Source: Gammaproteobacteria bacterium (GTDB lineage Bacteria; Pseudomonadota; Gammaproteobacteria; Pseudomonadales; Cellvibrionaceae). Taken from it: a stretch of DNA of 64,000 nt. Both the position numbers and the translations under genes were made by a program. Positions 52,942 through 61,498 of this stretch are shown here, piece after piece; position 1 is the first letter of the stretch; each line of letters begins with the position of its first letter. The notes beneath the pieces are model-generated. The model saw only the letters and a program-made list of their open reading frames with translations, was not told the DNA's origin and searched no databases. The stretch is from the NCBI GenBank assembly GCA_021151625.1, contig JAGKWY010000033.1:1-64000 (forward strand), read 5' to 3'.

Positions 52942-53992
52942 ATCACCGCAACAACAGCAAGGGTTTATTCTTGCCGCCACCCTCTGGGTGTTAGCGATTA
53001 TGTTTGTAGCGGTGGGGATTTTTCACACCTATGTACAGCACAAGCTGCAACTGGCTAGTCAGGCAAAAGCCAATGTGCAATTGCGGCTGGATGCTCACTC
53101 AACCTCCCAAACAGTACTTTATCTTCTGGCGAGTTCACGCATGACGCGCTCTGGCCTTACCTTTTCCCAGCAAGATGAAGCGGCTTACCTGACGGAGGAA
53201 GGTCTCCTGAATACCGATCCGGTTGGCGATGAAATGCTGTTGGATGGCACCGCCTATCAAGGACTGGGCAGCAGCTATTTTGCGGTGCAGGATTTGTCAG
53301 GATTATTAGCTATTAATGTGTCCGAGCCCTATGACCTGGCCAATATGATTGAAAAGTTTGACTCCAATCCGGTCAATCGAACCCAATTGATCAGTCGTTT
53401 GCAGGATTACGTGGATGCTAACGAGCGGGTCAATCTTTCCGGTGCTGAGAAAGAAGATTACCAGCGCCTGGGGTTGGTGCCGCTCACTAACGATTTTCTG
53501 CGCTCGGAAACTGAACTTTATCGTGTGTTAGGTTGGCGCGAATGGCTTGATGCCCATCCTCAATTCCAATGGCAAGATTGGTTGAGTGTGCGGCGTGACT
53601 CGGTGATGAACCTGAATACCATGCCAAAGGGTTTATTGATGGGTTACCTGGGGCTGGATGAAGAAACTGCCGATATCTTAGTAAAGGAGCGGGTGACTAA
53701 TCCTTTTCGTACTGCAGCCGACTTTGTTGCCCGCACCGGTTTACCGATGAACATGGATGATGATAAATATCGTTTTTTTGCCTCCAATGAATTCCGCCTG
53801 AGCTTGTGGGGCGGGGGGGGACAAGCCGAAGTGATTAGCCTACAATTGACGCCCAATGGCATTTATGGCCCATGGCAAATTAACTACCAGTATAGTGTCC
53901 AGCGTGTTAATGAAAATAACGAATCTTCTTCCCCGGCCATGGCCCTCGAGCAAACCAGCCTCTTTGGTCACACCCTGGGTGATAACCGCTGA
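52928..53992 (+). CDS. gspK: T2SS minor pseudopilin GspK
   Basis: The largest tip pseudopilin, 354 residues. The leader ends QG/FILAATLWVLAIMFVAVGIF and, as is typical for GspK, lacks the Glu at +5. The periplasmic part contains AQDLSGLLAIN-like VQDLSGLLAIN and the saposin-like NLNTMPKGLLMGYLGLDE. It caps the pseudopilus. Its 3' end overlaps gspL. Confidence 0.93.
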   Translation: MAVTRSPQQQQGFILAATLWVLAIMFVAVGIFHTYVQHKLQLASQAKANVQLRLDAHSTSQTVLYLLASSRMTRSGLTFSQQDEAAYLTEEGLLNTDPVGDEMLLDGTAYQGLGSSYFAVQDLSGLLAINVSEPYDLANMIEKFDSNPVNRTQLISRLQDYVDANERVNLSGAEKEDYQRLGLVPLTNDFLRSETELYRVLGWREWLDAHPQFQWQDWLSVRRDSVMNLNTMPKGLLMGYLGLDEETADILVKERVTNPFRTAADFVARTGLPMNMDDDKYRFFASNEFRLSLWGGGGQAEVISLQLTPNGIYGPWQINYQYSVQRVNENNESSSPAMALEQTSLFGHTLGDNR

Positions 53993-55019
53993 GGGCACCT
54001 TACCTCTTGATGAATTGCCGGGGGCTCACAGTGTCCAGCTAAATTCGCCACGCCTGATTGTTCCGCGCCAATATCTCTTCTATTTATATGTGTCGCTCAG
54101 CAATATCCCTAAAGCCCTGCGCGCAAACCTGATCCAACAGCGTGTGCAGCAGGCTAGCCCTTTCGCGAATCCTGCAAGCTGGGTTATTCAGGATGAGCAG
54201 GCTGCCCAGATTTGGTTTTGGGATGCGGACCTGATTGCGAAGCGTCGCGCGGATAATCCCTCCTTGCCGCAATCGGTATTACCGGAAGCGTTGTTGCGCC
54301 AACCGCTCATTGATGGTTTTTATTTACAAGCCTGCTTGAGTGGTTGGGATATGCAATTCTGGTCGGCGGGTGAGTTACTTCACACACGCTGGCTGTTGAA
54401 TAAACCTGATGCACGTATGCAAACGGATTTTGTTCGCCACTGCAGTAAAAGTATTCAGGATGCGAATTGGCTCGAGCTGGAACCTCGGTTGTTGAATAGT
54501 CCCTGGAATGAAAAACCTTTCTGGTCGCGCGAAACCCTCACCCAGGAAAAAATCGCGACCAAATTAATCGCCGGCATTTTAGTCGCTTGGGTGTTTTTGG
54601 AAGTGGGTTTGGGATTAGGTACAGAAATCAAATCATCCTGGCTTACTGCACAAGTCGCGGAAAAAAATGAGGCCATGATGGATTTGGTTAATCAGCGTGA
54701 TGGTGCTTTGCGCCAGCAGGAATTTAATCAGGCAATAGGGCAACTGGTCGCTAATCCTTCCCCTTTGTATTTGGCTGCGCAGGTTCAGCAGTGCACGACG
54801 AATTTCGATTTCGCTATTCTGGATTGGCAATATCAGCGTGGTCAGCTGGTGTTATTGCTGCAAAAAGAAGGTTTGGATACGCGCGCGCTGATTGAGTCCT
54901 GCGCCGCTAATCCAGCCTTTACCGATGTCAGGGTTGAGCCGGGTTTAACGCCGGACCAGACACGCGTGCTGTTTAGTTTGCCGGGCATGCAACAGGAGGA
55001 GCAGAACAATGCTGACTAA
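53910..55019 (+). CDS. gspL: T2SS assembly protein GspL
   Basis: A bitopic inner-membrane protein linking GspE to GspM. A cytoplasmic actin-like N-terminal part (QLNSPRLIVPRQYLFYLYVSL) leads to one membrane segment (LIAGILVAWVFLEVGLGLG) near residue 220, then a short periplasmic ferredoxin-like domain. At 369 residues it matches XpsL. The start is uncertain: the ATG at 53910 overlaps gspK by 83 bases, while later TTG/GTG codons near 53960-53980 are also possible. The stop overlaps gspM. Confidence 0.82.
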   Translation: MKITNLLPRPWPSSKPASLVTPWVITAEGTLPLDELPGAHSVQLNSPRLIVPRQYLFYLYVSLSNIPKALRANLIQQRVQQASPFANPASWVIQDEQAAQIWFWDADLIAKRRADNPSLPQSVLPEALLRQPLIDGFYLQACLSGWDMQFWSAGELLHTRWLLNKPDARMQTDFVRHCSKSIQDANWLELEPRLLNSPWNEKPFWSRETLTQEKIATKLIAGILVAWVFLEVGLGLGTEIKSSWLTAQVAEKNEAMMDLVNQRDGALRQQEFNQAIGQLVANPSPLYLAAQVQQCTTNFDFAILDWQYQRGQLVLLLQKEGLDTRALIESCAANPAFTDVRVEPGLTPDQTRVLFSLPGMQQEEQNNAD

Positions 55020-55614
55020 TCTGCAAAAGCTCCTCACACCGCATTGGTTGCAGTTACAACAGCAAGCAGGCGCTAACCCGCGGTTGCGCTGGATGTTGTG
55101 GGGCATTCTTTACATCTTCCTCATTTACTTTGCGCTTAGCCTGGGTGATTGGCGAGCGGAGCAACAGCAATCGATCAATCAATTGCAGCGCACCGCTATT
55201 AAGTTGGATCAACTCGAGTCTCAAACAGAATGGCCGCAGCGCTGGGAAACAGAAAAGGCAACTGGCACCCAGCTTCAACAGCGGTTGTGGAAGGCAACAA
55301 CGATTGGTTTGGCGGAAGCAGATTTACAAAATTACCTGCGCAACCTGATCAATAAACACAATGGCGATGGCTTGCGTTTGCGGCTCGCGCCAACAGAGAC
55401 AGTGGTGCTTGGTGGTGAGAGCCTGTTTAAAGTCAGTGCAGATGTATCTGCAGTAATCAATGTGACCCAAATTGATAATCTGATGCGCGCAATGGCAGAG
55501 AATCCACAGTCATTGTTAGTGGAGCGTTTTGGTTATAGCTCCCAGCGCGCCGGACAGTTCAATATGTTGGTTACGGCTTATTTCAGTAGCGCTGAAACGG
55601 GGGCGGAACAATGA
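55009..55614 (+). CDS. gspM: T2SS assembly protein GspM
   Basis: A 201-residue bitopic protein. One N-terminal membrane segment (WMLWGILYIFLIYFALSL) is followed by a coiled coil and a small ferredoxin-like periplasmic domain (LINKHNGDGLRLRLA, FKVSADVSAVINV). It pairs with GspL to hold the platform. It overlaps both neighbours (11 bases with gspL, 4 with gspN). Confidence 0.82.
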   Translation: MLTNLQKLLTPHWLQLQQQAGANPRLRWMLWGILYIFLIYFALSLGDWRAEQQQSINQLQRTAIKLDQLESQTEWPQRWETEKATGTQLQQRLWKATTIGLAEADLQNYLRNLINKHNGDGLRLRLAPTETVVLGGESLFKVSADVSAVINVTQIDNLMRAMAENPQSLLVERFGYSSQRAGQFNMLVTAYFSSAETGAEQ

Positions 55615-56129
55615 GTGTATTGCAGCGTTTTGCGCAACTGCCAGCGCATGAACAAATCGTCTACAAACTCACCATCAAATTGACTGCGGTGGCATTTGCG
55701 CTTGGGGTTATTTGGGTGTTGTTGGGTTTGAGCGATCAATCACCAACAGCCGATAATCCCTGGCAAGCATCGGTTTTACCTCAAGGGGAAGATGCGATTG
55801 GATTATATGTTGCTGTGGCAGAAAAGCCGCGCTGGTTTTCCGAGGCCGGTATTCAGCAAACCAAACCAATCGAAGATCCTGCCAAAGCATTGGAAGGGAA
55901 ACCGGAGAGCATGCGTCTTACCGGTCTGGTAACTAAAGGAAATACTCGCTACGCGTTGTTCGTTCCAGTAATTCTCTCAGCTGGTGCGGGCAAACCTGCG
56001 GTAAGCCAATTAGCAGTGGGCGATAAATTAGTTGGTGATTGGGAGATTACGGCGATTTCAGCCAACCAGGTAGATATTCGCCAGGGGGAGGAAACTCGTA
56101 CCCTGAAAATGTATCAGCCTAAAAAGTAG
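55611..56129 (+). CDS. gspN: T2SS GspN/GspC-type inner-membrane protein (XpsN-like)
   Basis: A 172-residue protein with one membrane segment (LTAVAFALGVIWVLLGL) followed by a periplasmic homology region (MRLTGLVTKGNTRYALF, then GDKLVGDWEITAI and QGEETRTLKM). This is the HR-type fold of GspC and related XpsN proteins that connect the platform to the secretin. It has no PDZ domain, as in XpsN. The gene order GspM, N, then D copies the Xanthomonas xps operon. It overlaps gspM by 4 bases (ATGA). Confidence 0.8.
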   Translation: MSVLQRFAQLPAHEQIVYKLTIKLTAVAFALGVIWVLLGLSDQSPTADNPWQASVLPQGEDAIGLYVAVAEKPRWFSEAGIQQTKPIEDPAKALEGKPESMRLTGLVTKGNTRYALFVPVILSAGAGKPAVSQLAVGDKLVGDWEITAISANQVDIRQGEETRTLKMYQPKK

Positions 56130-56138
56130 TATTTTTGT

Positions 56139-56156
56139 GTAGCACAAAAGTGCTAC
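56139..56156. promoter_or_regulatory. Operator-like palindrome of the toxin-antitoxin pair
   Basis: GTAGCAC, four A, GTGCTAC: a perfect 7-bp inverted repeat 23 bases before the antitoxin start. It is the usual kind of site for autorepression by a ribbon-helix-helix antitoxin. A GAGAGGAG ribosome site follows. Confidence 0.7.
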
Positions 56157-56178
56157 CCTGCTCCGAGAGGAGATTATC

Positions 56179-56448
56179 ATGTCGACTACCAGTATTCGTA
56201 TTCCTGATGACATAAAAGAACGGGTTGCATTGGCGGCCAAGCAGTCAGGAACCAGTGTGCATAATTTTATGGTGCAGGCGATTATTGAAAAAGCCGAGGA
56301 GCAAGAGCGCGTAACAGCATTTAATCGATTGGCAGAGCAGCGCCTGGATAATCTGCTGACCACGGGGCAGACATTGGAATGGAATCAGGTGCGTGAGCAA
56401 TTGTTAGGGCGTGCTCGACAACTGCAAGACTCCATTACCAAGGAATAA
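56179..56448 (+). CDS. Ribbon-helix-helix (CopG-type) antitoxin
   Basis: The 89-residue product starts with an RHH DNA-binding domain (TTSIRIPDDIKERVALAAKQ, then GTSVHNFMVQAIIEKA) and has a C-terminal helix that would wrap the toxin. It should repress its own promoter through the palindrome just upstream and neutralise the ParE-like protein encoded next. GGAG precedes the ATG. It is inserted between gspN and gspD, so its promoter may also feed gspD. Confidence 0.88.
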   Translation: MSTTSIRIPDDIKERVALAAKQSGTSVHNFMVQAIIEKAEEQERVTAFNRLAEQRLDNLLTTGQTLEWNQVREQLLGRARQLQDSITKE

Positions 56449-56449
56449 A

Positions 56450-56743
56450 ATGGCGAAGATTAAGCTTGCAGAAGGAGTTTGGGAGGACTTTGAGCGTATC
56501 CTTGCTCATCTTGCCGAGTTTCAGGTTGAAAATCCTTTGCAGCGAATTCAAACCATTATCCAGGCTATCGATGTTCTGGAGACTAACGCACTTGTTGGTC
56601 GTCCTATTGACTCTGTAAAGCGTGAGTTGGTGATTGGGAATGACTCCAAGGGTTATGTGGCGCTCTATCACTACTCAGCAGTTATTGATGTGGTATTTGT
56701 TTTAGCGGTACGCAGCCAGCGTGAAGCTGGTTATGCGCGCTAA
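56450..56743 (+). CDS. ParE/RelE-superfamily toxin
   Basis: The 97-residue protein, with the helix-beta pattern of the ParE/RelE toxin fold (LAEGVWEDFERILAHLAEF at the N-terminus, RIQTIIQAIDVLETNALVGRP in the middle, YHYSAVIDVVFVLAVRSQREAGY at the end), is the toxin partner. ParE-like members poison gyrase and RelE-like members cut mRNA; the sequence does not decide which. The start at 56450 is two bases after the antitoxin stop, with AAGGAA before it. The gene-order logic (antitoxin first, close spacing) supports a functional type II pair. Confidence 0.85.
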   Translation: MAKIKLAEGVWEDFERILAHLAEFQVENPLQRIQTIIQAIDVLETNALVGRPIDSVKRELVIGNDSKGYVALYHYSAVIDVVFVLAVRSQREAGYAR

Positions 56744-56824
56744 GCATCAAAACTTGCACCCAATCACAGCTTTAATCAAACTACCCGCCCAATTGCCAAA
56801 GTCTATGTTTTCCGGGAAATCATA

Positions 56825-59005
56825 ATGCTCAATGTGAAGGCCAGCTCTGTTGTAACTACCAGCTTGAAAACCGCCGTGTCTTTGGGGGTACTTATGACCC
56901 TCACCAGTTGTAGCAGTTTCTGGCATAAGCCTACGGCAGCAGAGCAGGGGCAAGAGCTGGTTCAGTTGGACCCGCTACGCGAGCCGAAAGAGTTCAGTGC
57001 TACTGCCAGCCAGCCGCAGGCACAGCAACAGCAAATTCCCCAAACCAAAATCAAGCCTGGCCCGTCAGTCAGCATCGGCAGCACTGTTGCAGATGCGCAG
57101 GCACAAGAACTGGCTTTGAATTTAAAAGGCGATCCAATTGCGGGCAACTACCACAATATGCCCTTGCCAGTATTTATTAATGAAGTATTTGGTGAGCAAC
57201 TGGGTTTGTCTTTCACCCTGGATCCACAAATCGAAAAACAGGAAGATCTTGTTACGTTGCGGTTAATTGAGGCAGTACCTCCTTCCGAGTTATTCCGCAT
57301 CGCTTTGCGTACCTTGAATACCTATGGCGTTGCGGTATCCCAGCAGGGCGATGTGCTGAATTTTGCGATCGATAAAAATATTACTGCTGGCGAGACGCCA
57401 TTATTGGTTAGCGGACGTGCCTTGCCGGAAGTTCCTGCATCTCATCGCCCGGTATTTATGTTTGTGCCGTTGAAAGTGGTAACCAATACCCGTGTAGCGA
57501 GTTGGGTTAGGGATGCTTTAAGTGGTAAAGATATCCAAGTCAATGAAGATGCAATGCGCAATGCCGTATTGCTAAAAGGAAAGCCAGATCTGGTAAACCA
57601 GGCTCTTTCAATTATCGAAGTGCTGGATCAGCCATTAATGCGCGGGAAGTTTTCCGCCAGTATTGAGCCTGCCTTTGTGAAGGTAGATGCATTGAGTAAG
57701 AACTTGAAAGAAGTGCTTAATGCAGAGGGTTATGATGCATCCATCAAGTCGGCAACTGGATCAATTATGTTGGTTCCTCTGGAAGGAGCTAACCAGTTGG
57801 TTGTGTTTGCTGCATCGCAACAAATTATCAATCACGTACGCGAATGGGTGGAGGTGTTGGATCGTCGCCAGCAAATGAGCATTGACCAGGGCATATTTAC
57901 CTATGAGGTTCGCAATACCGAAGCGGCGCACATTGTAGAGCTACTCAATAGTTTTGAAAGCGGGTCATCAGCTTCGACCAGTAGATCATCTGGTTTGGAT
58001 TCCTCCTCGACCACGGGTTCCGCCATATCCGACACCACCTCGTCTAATTTGGGTGGTGGCAGTGCCCAATCGGCTACGGCGCGAGTCAATGGTGGTAACT
58101 TTGTAGTAGATACCAATCGCAATACAATTATTTACAAGGGTAGTGGGCAGGCGTGGTTGGATATGTTGCCGGTGATTCAAACCCTGGATAAAGCGGCTCC
58201 CTCAGTATTAATAGAAGTGCTGCTGGCTGAAGTAACCCTTAACGATAAAGAGCAAACCGGTTTTGAGTTTGTGGCCAATGGCTCCCAAAAAGTGGGGGGA
58301 AGGGTTTATAACTCAGTGGTGGGAACTCTGGGTGGTTTGGGGGTGGGTTCATCCGGGTTAAGTGCTACCTTGGACAGTGCGGGCGAAACCCGCGCCATGC
58401 TCAATCTCTTTTATGAAAATAAGCGCGCGGAAATTCGTTCCCGCCCCCGCCTGATGGTCAAAAGTGGCCAGCAGGCCACTATAGATGTTGGGACTGAGAT
58501 TCCTACACTGGGTTCTAGCAGTGGCGTTACAACAGGTGGATTAGTGGTTCCACCGAGTATTGCGAACCGGAAAACAGGGGTTCGCCTTACGGTATCGCCC
58601 GTTGTCCACGCCTCTGGGCATGTGGATATTGAGATAGATCAGGAACTCAGTGAAGCACAGCCCAATGAGAGCAGTGGAATCGATTCTCCCAGCATTTTTA
58701 ACCGCAAAATCCAGACTACGGTTACCCTGCAGGATGGCGGCTCAATCTTAATTGGCGGTTTAATTTCCAGCTCTAAGTCATTGGGAAATGTAGGGGTTCC
58801 ATGGTTTGGAAAATTGCCTATAATTGGTCGTCTTCTGCGTGCGGATAACAACACTTCAGCGCGAACCGAGCTGATGGTAATGATCATTCCTTATGTAATT
58901 GACAACCCTGCAGAAGGGCAAGCCGTCACTAAAAGCATCCAGCAAGCTTTCCAGCAGCCTGAGTTGCTAGAGGTTTCTGGTTCAACAGCTGTTCAGGTTG
59001 ATTAA
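56825..59005 (+). CDS. gspD: T2SS outer-membrane secretin GspD, lipoprotein type
   Basis: A 726-residue secretin forming the outer-membrane channel. The leader ends LMTLTSC (lipobox Cys 29), so it should be a lipid-anchored liposecretin, as in the Hxc type, able to sort to the outer membrane without a pilotin. N0-N3 domains follow; a Ser/Thr-rich linker (GSSASTSRSSGLDSSSTTGS) interrupts N3; and the secretin core carries RSRPRLMVKSGQQATIDVG and VTLQDGGSILIGGLISS. It is separated from gspN by the toxin-antitoxin pair. Confidence 0.95.
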   Translation: MLNVKASSVVTTSLKTAVSLGVLMTLTSCSSFWHKPTAAEQGQELVQLDPLREPKEFSATASQPQAQQQQIPQTKIKPGPSVSIGSTVADAQAQELALNLKGDPIAGNYHNMPLPVFINEVFGEQLGLSFTLDPQIEKQEDLVTLRLIEAVPPSELFRIALRTLNTYGVAVSQQGDVLNFAIDKNITAGETPLLVSGRALPEVPASHRPVFMFVPLKVVTNTRVASWVRDALSGKDIQVNEDAMRNAVLLKGKPDLVNQALSIIEVLDQPLMRGKFSASIEPAFVKVDALSKNLKEVLNAEGYDASIKSATGSIMLVPLEGANQLVVFAASQQIINHVREWVEVLDRRQQMSIDQGIFTYEVRNTEAAHIVELLNSFESGSSASTSRSSGLDSSSTTGSAISDTTSSNLGGGSAQSATARVNGGNFVVDTNRNTIIYKGSGQAWLDMLPVIQTLDKAAPSVLIEVLLAEVTLNDKEQTGFEFVANGSQKVGGRVYNSVVGTLGGLGVGSSGLSATLDSAGETRAMLNLFYENKRAEIRSRPRLMVKSGQQATIDVGTEIPTLGSSSGVTTGGLVVPPSIANRKTGVRLTVSPVVHASGHVDIEIDQELSEAQPNESSGIDSPSIFNRKIQTTVTLQDGGSILIGGLISSSKSLGNVGVPWFGKLPIIGRLLRADNNTSARTELMVMIIPYVIDNPAEGQAVTKSIQQAFQQPELLEVSGSTAVQVD

Positions 59006-59105
59006 ATCACAATCAAAAACGCCGTGATTTAAATCCAAAACCGGGCAAAAGGGTTGGCTTTTAATAACTTAGGCTTGTCAAGTTGGCGGCGTTGATTACT
59101 ACACT

Positions 59106-60269
59106 GTGGTAAACGCGGCGAACCTGTTGGACATCCAGTCCAAAATCGGTGTTGGTATGAACAACGCTCAGAAGTTGTTTGTACGTGTTGACCTGACCAA
59201 CGCTGTATTCGGTGCGGCTCCAACCCTGACTTCTGCTACCTCTACTTCTACCATCGCTCAAGGTGGTGCTGATTCTGCTTACGTAATTTTTGAAGTAACT
59301 GCTTCAGCTTCCAAGCCACAAACTGATACTGCAACTGTAGCTGCCGCTTCTTACAAGCTGCACAATAACTTTGCTGGTTCTAACGTGACTTTCACTGTGT
59401 ACGAAACTTTGACCGCAGCTGTAAACAGCGGTACTGCTCTGTACACCAAGTCTTTGGCTAACGTAGTTACCGTTGGTAGCGGTTTGAAACAAGCTTACAC
59501 CGCTGGCACTGCAGTTGCTGACGTAGAAGCTGCATTCAAAAAATTCACTAGCAATGCTTTGACTGCTGCCGCTGGTCAATTGAGTTCAACTGTTGATGGT
59601 ACTACCTATTCTCAGGCTGGTACTGCAACTGTTGCTGCTGACATCTACACTGCTGGTGACGTAAAAATCACTGGTGACTTCGGTTTGACTGGTGCTACCT
59701 ACGCTCTGCGTCAAAACGCTGACTGTACTGGTGGTACTACTGCTCTGACCGTTGCTGGCGACAAGAAGTCTGCATCTACTGGTGCTGCAATGGGTGCTAA
59801 CGAGTACCTGTGTGTTACTGTAACTGGTACTCCAGTGATTCCAGAGACTACTTACACTGGCTCTATCACTTACACCGCGATTGCCACTCCATCATTTGCT
59901 CCAGCAGCATTTAATGGCACTGTTGGTACTATCTCTCGTAACGGTACTACTATCCAAGTTCCATACGTTTCTACCTTCTCTGACTACAACCAACGTTTGG
60001 TTCTGGTTAACCGTGGTAGTGCAGACGTAGCTTACTCTGTTACCTTCACTCCAGAAGTTGGTGTAACTGCTACCGCTGGTACTGCTGCTGCTGGTACTCT
60101 GAAGGCTAACTCTACTACCATCCTGTCTGCTAAAGACGTAGTAACCATCACTGGTGCTACTCGTACTGCAGCTACTGTAGCTATCGTATCTGCTTCAGCT
60201 AACATCGATGCAGCTACCACTATGGTAAACCTGTCTGACAAGTCTACTGACACTGTAAAACTGAAGTAA
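59106..60269 (+). CDS. Ala/Thr/Val-rich, highly codon-biased protein with missing N-terminus
   Basis: I do not recognise a family. The 387-residue chain is made of beta-rich, low-complexity Ala/Thr/Val/Gly/Ser sequence with no catalytic motif. It uses almost only the codons GCT, GGT, ACT and GTA, unlike its neighbours, which suggests very high expression, as for a major surface or secreted protein. No signal peptide is visible, and the frame is open from 59073 without a good start (GTG at 59106 used). The open stretch ACQVGGVDYYTVVNAANLLD reads like the middle of a mature chain, so the 5' end has probably been deleted. A position next to gspD suggests a T2SS substrate or surface layer. Confidence 0.75.
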   Translation: MVNAANLLDIQSKIGVGMNNAQKLFVRVDLTNAVFGAAPTLTSATSTSTIAQGGADSAYVIFEVTASASKPQTDTATVAAASYKLHNNFAGSNVTFTVYETLTAAVNSGTALYTKSLANVVTVGSGLKQAYTAGTAVADVEAAFKKFTSNALTAAAGQLSSTVDGTTYSQAGTATVAADIYTAGDVKITGDFGLTGATYALRQNADCTGGTTALTVAGDKKSASTGAAMGANEYLCVTVTGTPVIPETTYTGSITYTAIATPSFAPAAFNGTVGTISRNGTTIQVPYVSTFSDYNQRLVLVNRGSADVAYSVTFTPEVGVTATAGTAAAGTLKANSTTILSAKDVVTITGATRTAATVAIVSASANIDAATTMVNLSDKSTDTVKLK

Positions 60270-60294
60270 TTCAGTAATACAAAATCAGTAACGA

Positions 60295-60327
60295 AATAAG
60301 GGCGCTTCGGCGCCCTTATTTTTTATT
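60295..60327 (+). terminator. Strong terminator with UUCG loop
   Basis: A perfect 11-bp stem (AATAAGGGCGC with loop TTCG) is followed by T-rich sequence, as expected after a highly expressed gene. Confidence 0.95.
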
Positions 60328-60442
60328 TGGCTTTTTGAAAATTGTATTTACTGTCTCTGCATTTCCATTCATGCGTTGTCCATATCTGCTTTGATGTTTA
60401 GTATTTCCCATTTGAATAAATTAATGCTTCCGTAGAGCTGCT

Positions 60443-61498
60443 ATGCAACCTGGACAAGAAATTAGAAAATTAAATTCGATTCGTGCTCTTGCCGTAATTA
60501 TTGTGATTGTGAGTCACTTCAGCAATGAGTCTGGGGTGCTGGGAGGAATTTTAGGGCAAGGAGCTGGGCAGATTGGAGTTATGCTGTTTTTCGTGTTAAG
60601 TGCATTTTTAATGGCGCACTTGTATTTCGATCTCTCTCCGTCAAGAGAAAATATCAAACAGTTTTCCGTTGCGCGTATAGCACGGGTAATTCCGTTATTT
60701 CTATTTGTTGTTTTTCTTTCCTATATTTCATATCAAATTTCCTTTCTGACGTTTAAGGAATATCTCTACAGCATTCCTGATGCTGCATCACTTGCATCAC
60801 ATATATTGCTTTTGTCGGGGGCAAGCGTTCTCTGGAGTATTCCACCAGAAATCTATTTCTATGTTTTATTTGCTTGCTTGTGGGCAGCAAAAAAATATGT
60901 TGGTAACTTAATTGTGATTGTTCCTGCCGTGCTTTTGGTGGTTTCCTTTTTTATGCCGCCGCAAAAGGCTATGGAAACAAGTCTATTTGGCATTTATGTG
61001 AAACTATCTATCCTGCAGGTGTATCCGTATTTTTGTATGGGATTTTTGTTGGGCTGCCTTTATAAAAGGTGGAAGCTATCTTTTTTAATAAGCCATATTT
61101 GGATTATTGTCTTGCTTGCAATACCGCTGCTCTATCCGGGTGTGCTGATAAAGTTGACGGGAATTACCAACGGGTTATGGTCTGATCCGCGCTTGTTAAT
61201 TGCACTTGGTGCAATCTTTTTTGCATTAGTGTTTTTGGTCCCAGAGCGAAATATAATTCTGGAGAATGTGGTGGGGGATTTTTTAGGCAAGATTTCTTAC
61301 TCAATTTATTTGTTGCATTATCCAATTTTGCTGGTTCTTAAGGCAGCAGGGTTTGCTCAGGGTTTTGTGGGTTTAGTTACTTTTATCAGCGTTACCTTAT
61401 TGGTGTCCGCTTTATCATTTAAATATTTGGAAGCGCCGGCAAAAAAATGGATTAAGTCCACGCTGGATTCGCGCAAGGCGATTGGTGATCATGCGTAA
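60443..61498 (+). CDS. Acyltransferase 3 family membrane protein
   Basis: A polytopic (about ten hydrophobic segments) O-acyltransferase of the OafA/NodX family, 351 residues. The N-terminus has NSIRALAVIIVIVSHFS; the active-site His is in IVSHF, near residue 20. PSRENIKQFSVARIARVIPLF and LGKISYSIYLLHYPIL are also typical. It would acetylate or acylate a lipid-linked or extracellular sugar. It lies at the head of the glycan-type cluster; its stop overlaps the next gene by 8 bases. Confidence 0.88.
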   Translation: MQPGQEIRKLNSIRALAVIIVIVSHFSNESGVLGGILGQGAGQIGVMLFFVLSAFLMAHLYFDLSPSRENIKQFSVARIARVIPLFLFVVFLSYISYQISFLTFKEYLYSIPDAASLASHILLLSGASVLWSIPPEIYFYVLFACLWAAKKYVGNLIVIVPAVLLVVSFFMPPQKAMETSLFGIYVKLSILQVYPYFCMGFLLGCLYKRWKLSFLISHIWIIVLLAIPLLYPGVLIKLTGITNGLWSDPRLLIALGAIFFALVFLVPERNIILENVVGDFLGKISYSIYLLHYPILLVLKAAGFAQGFVGLVTFISVTLLVSALSFKYLEAPAKKWIKSTLDSRKAIGDHA

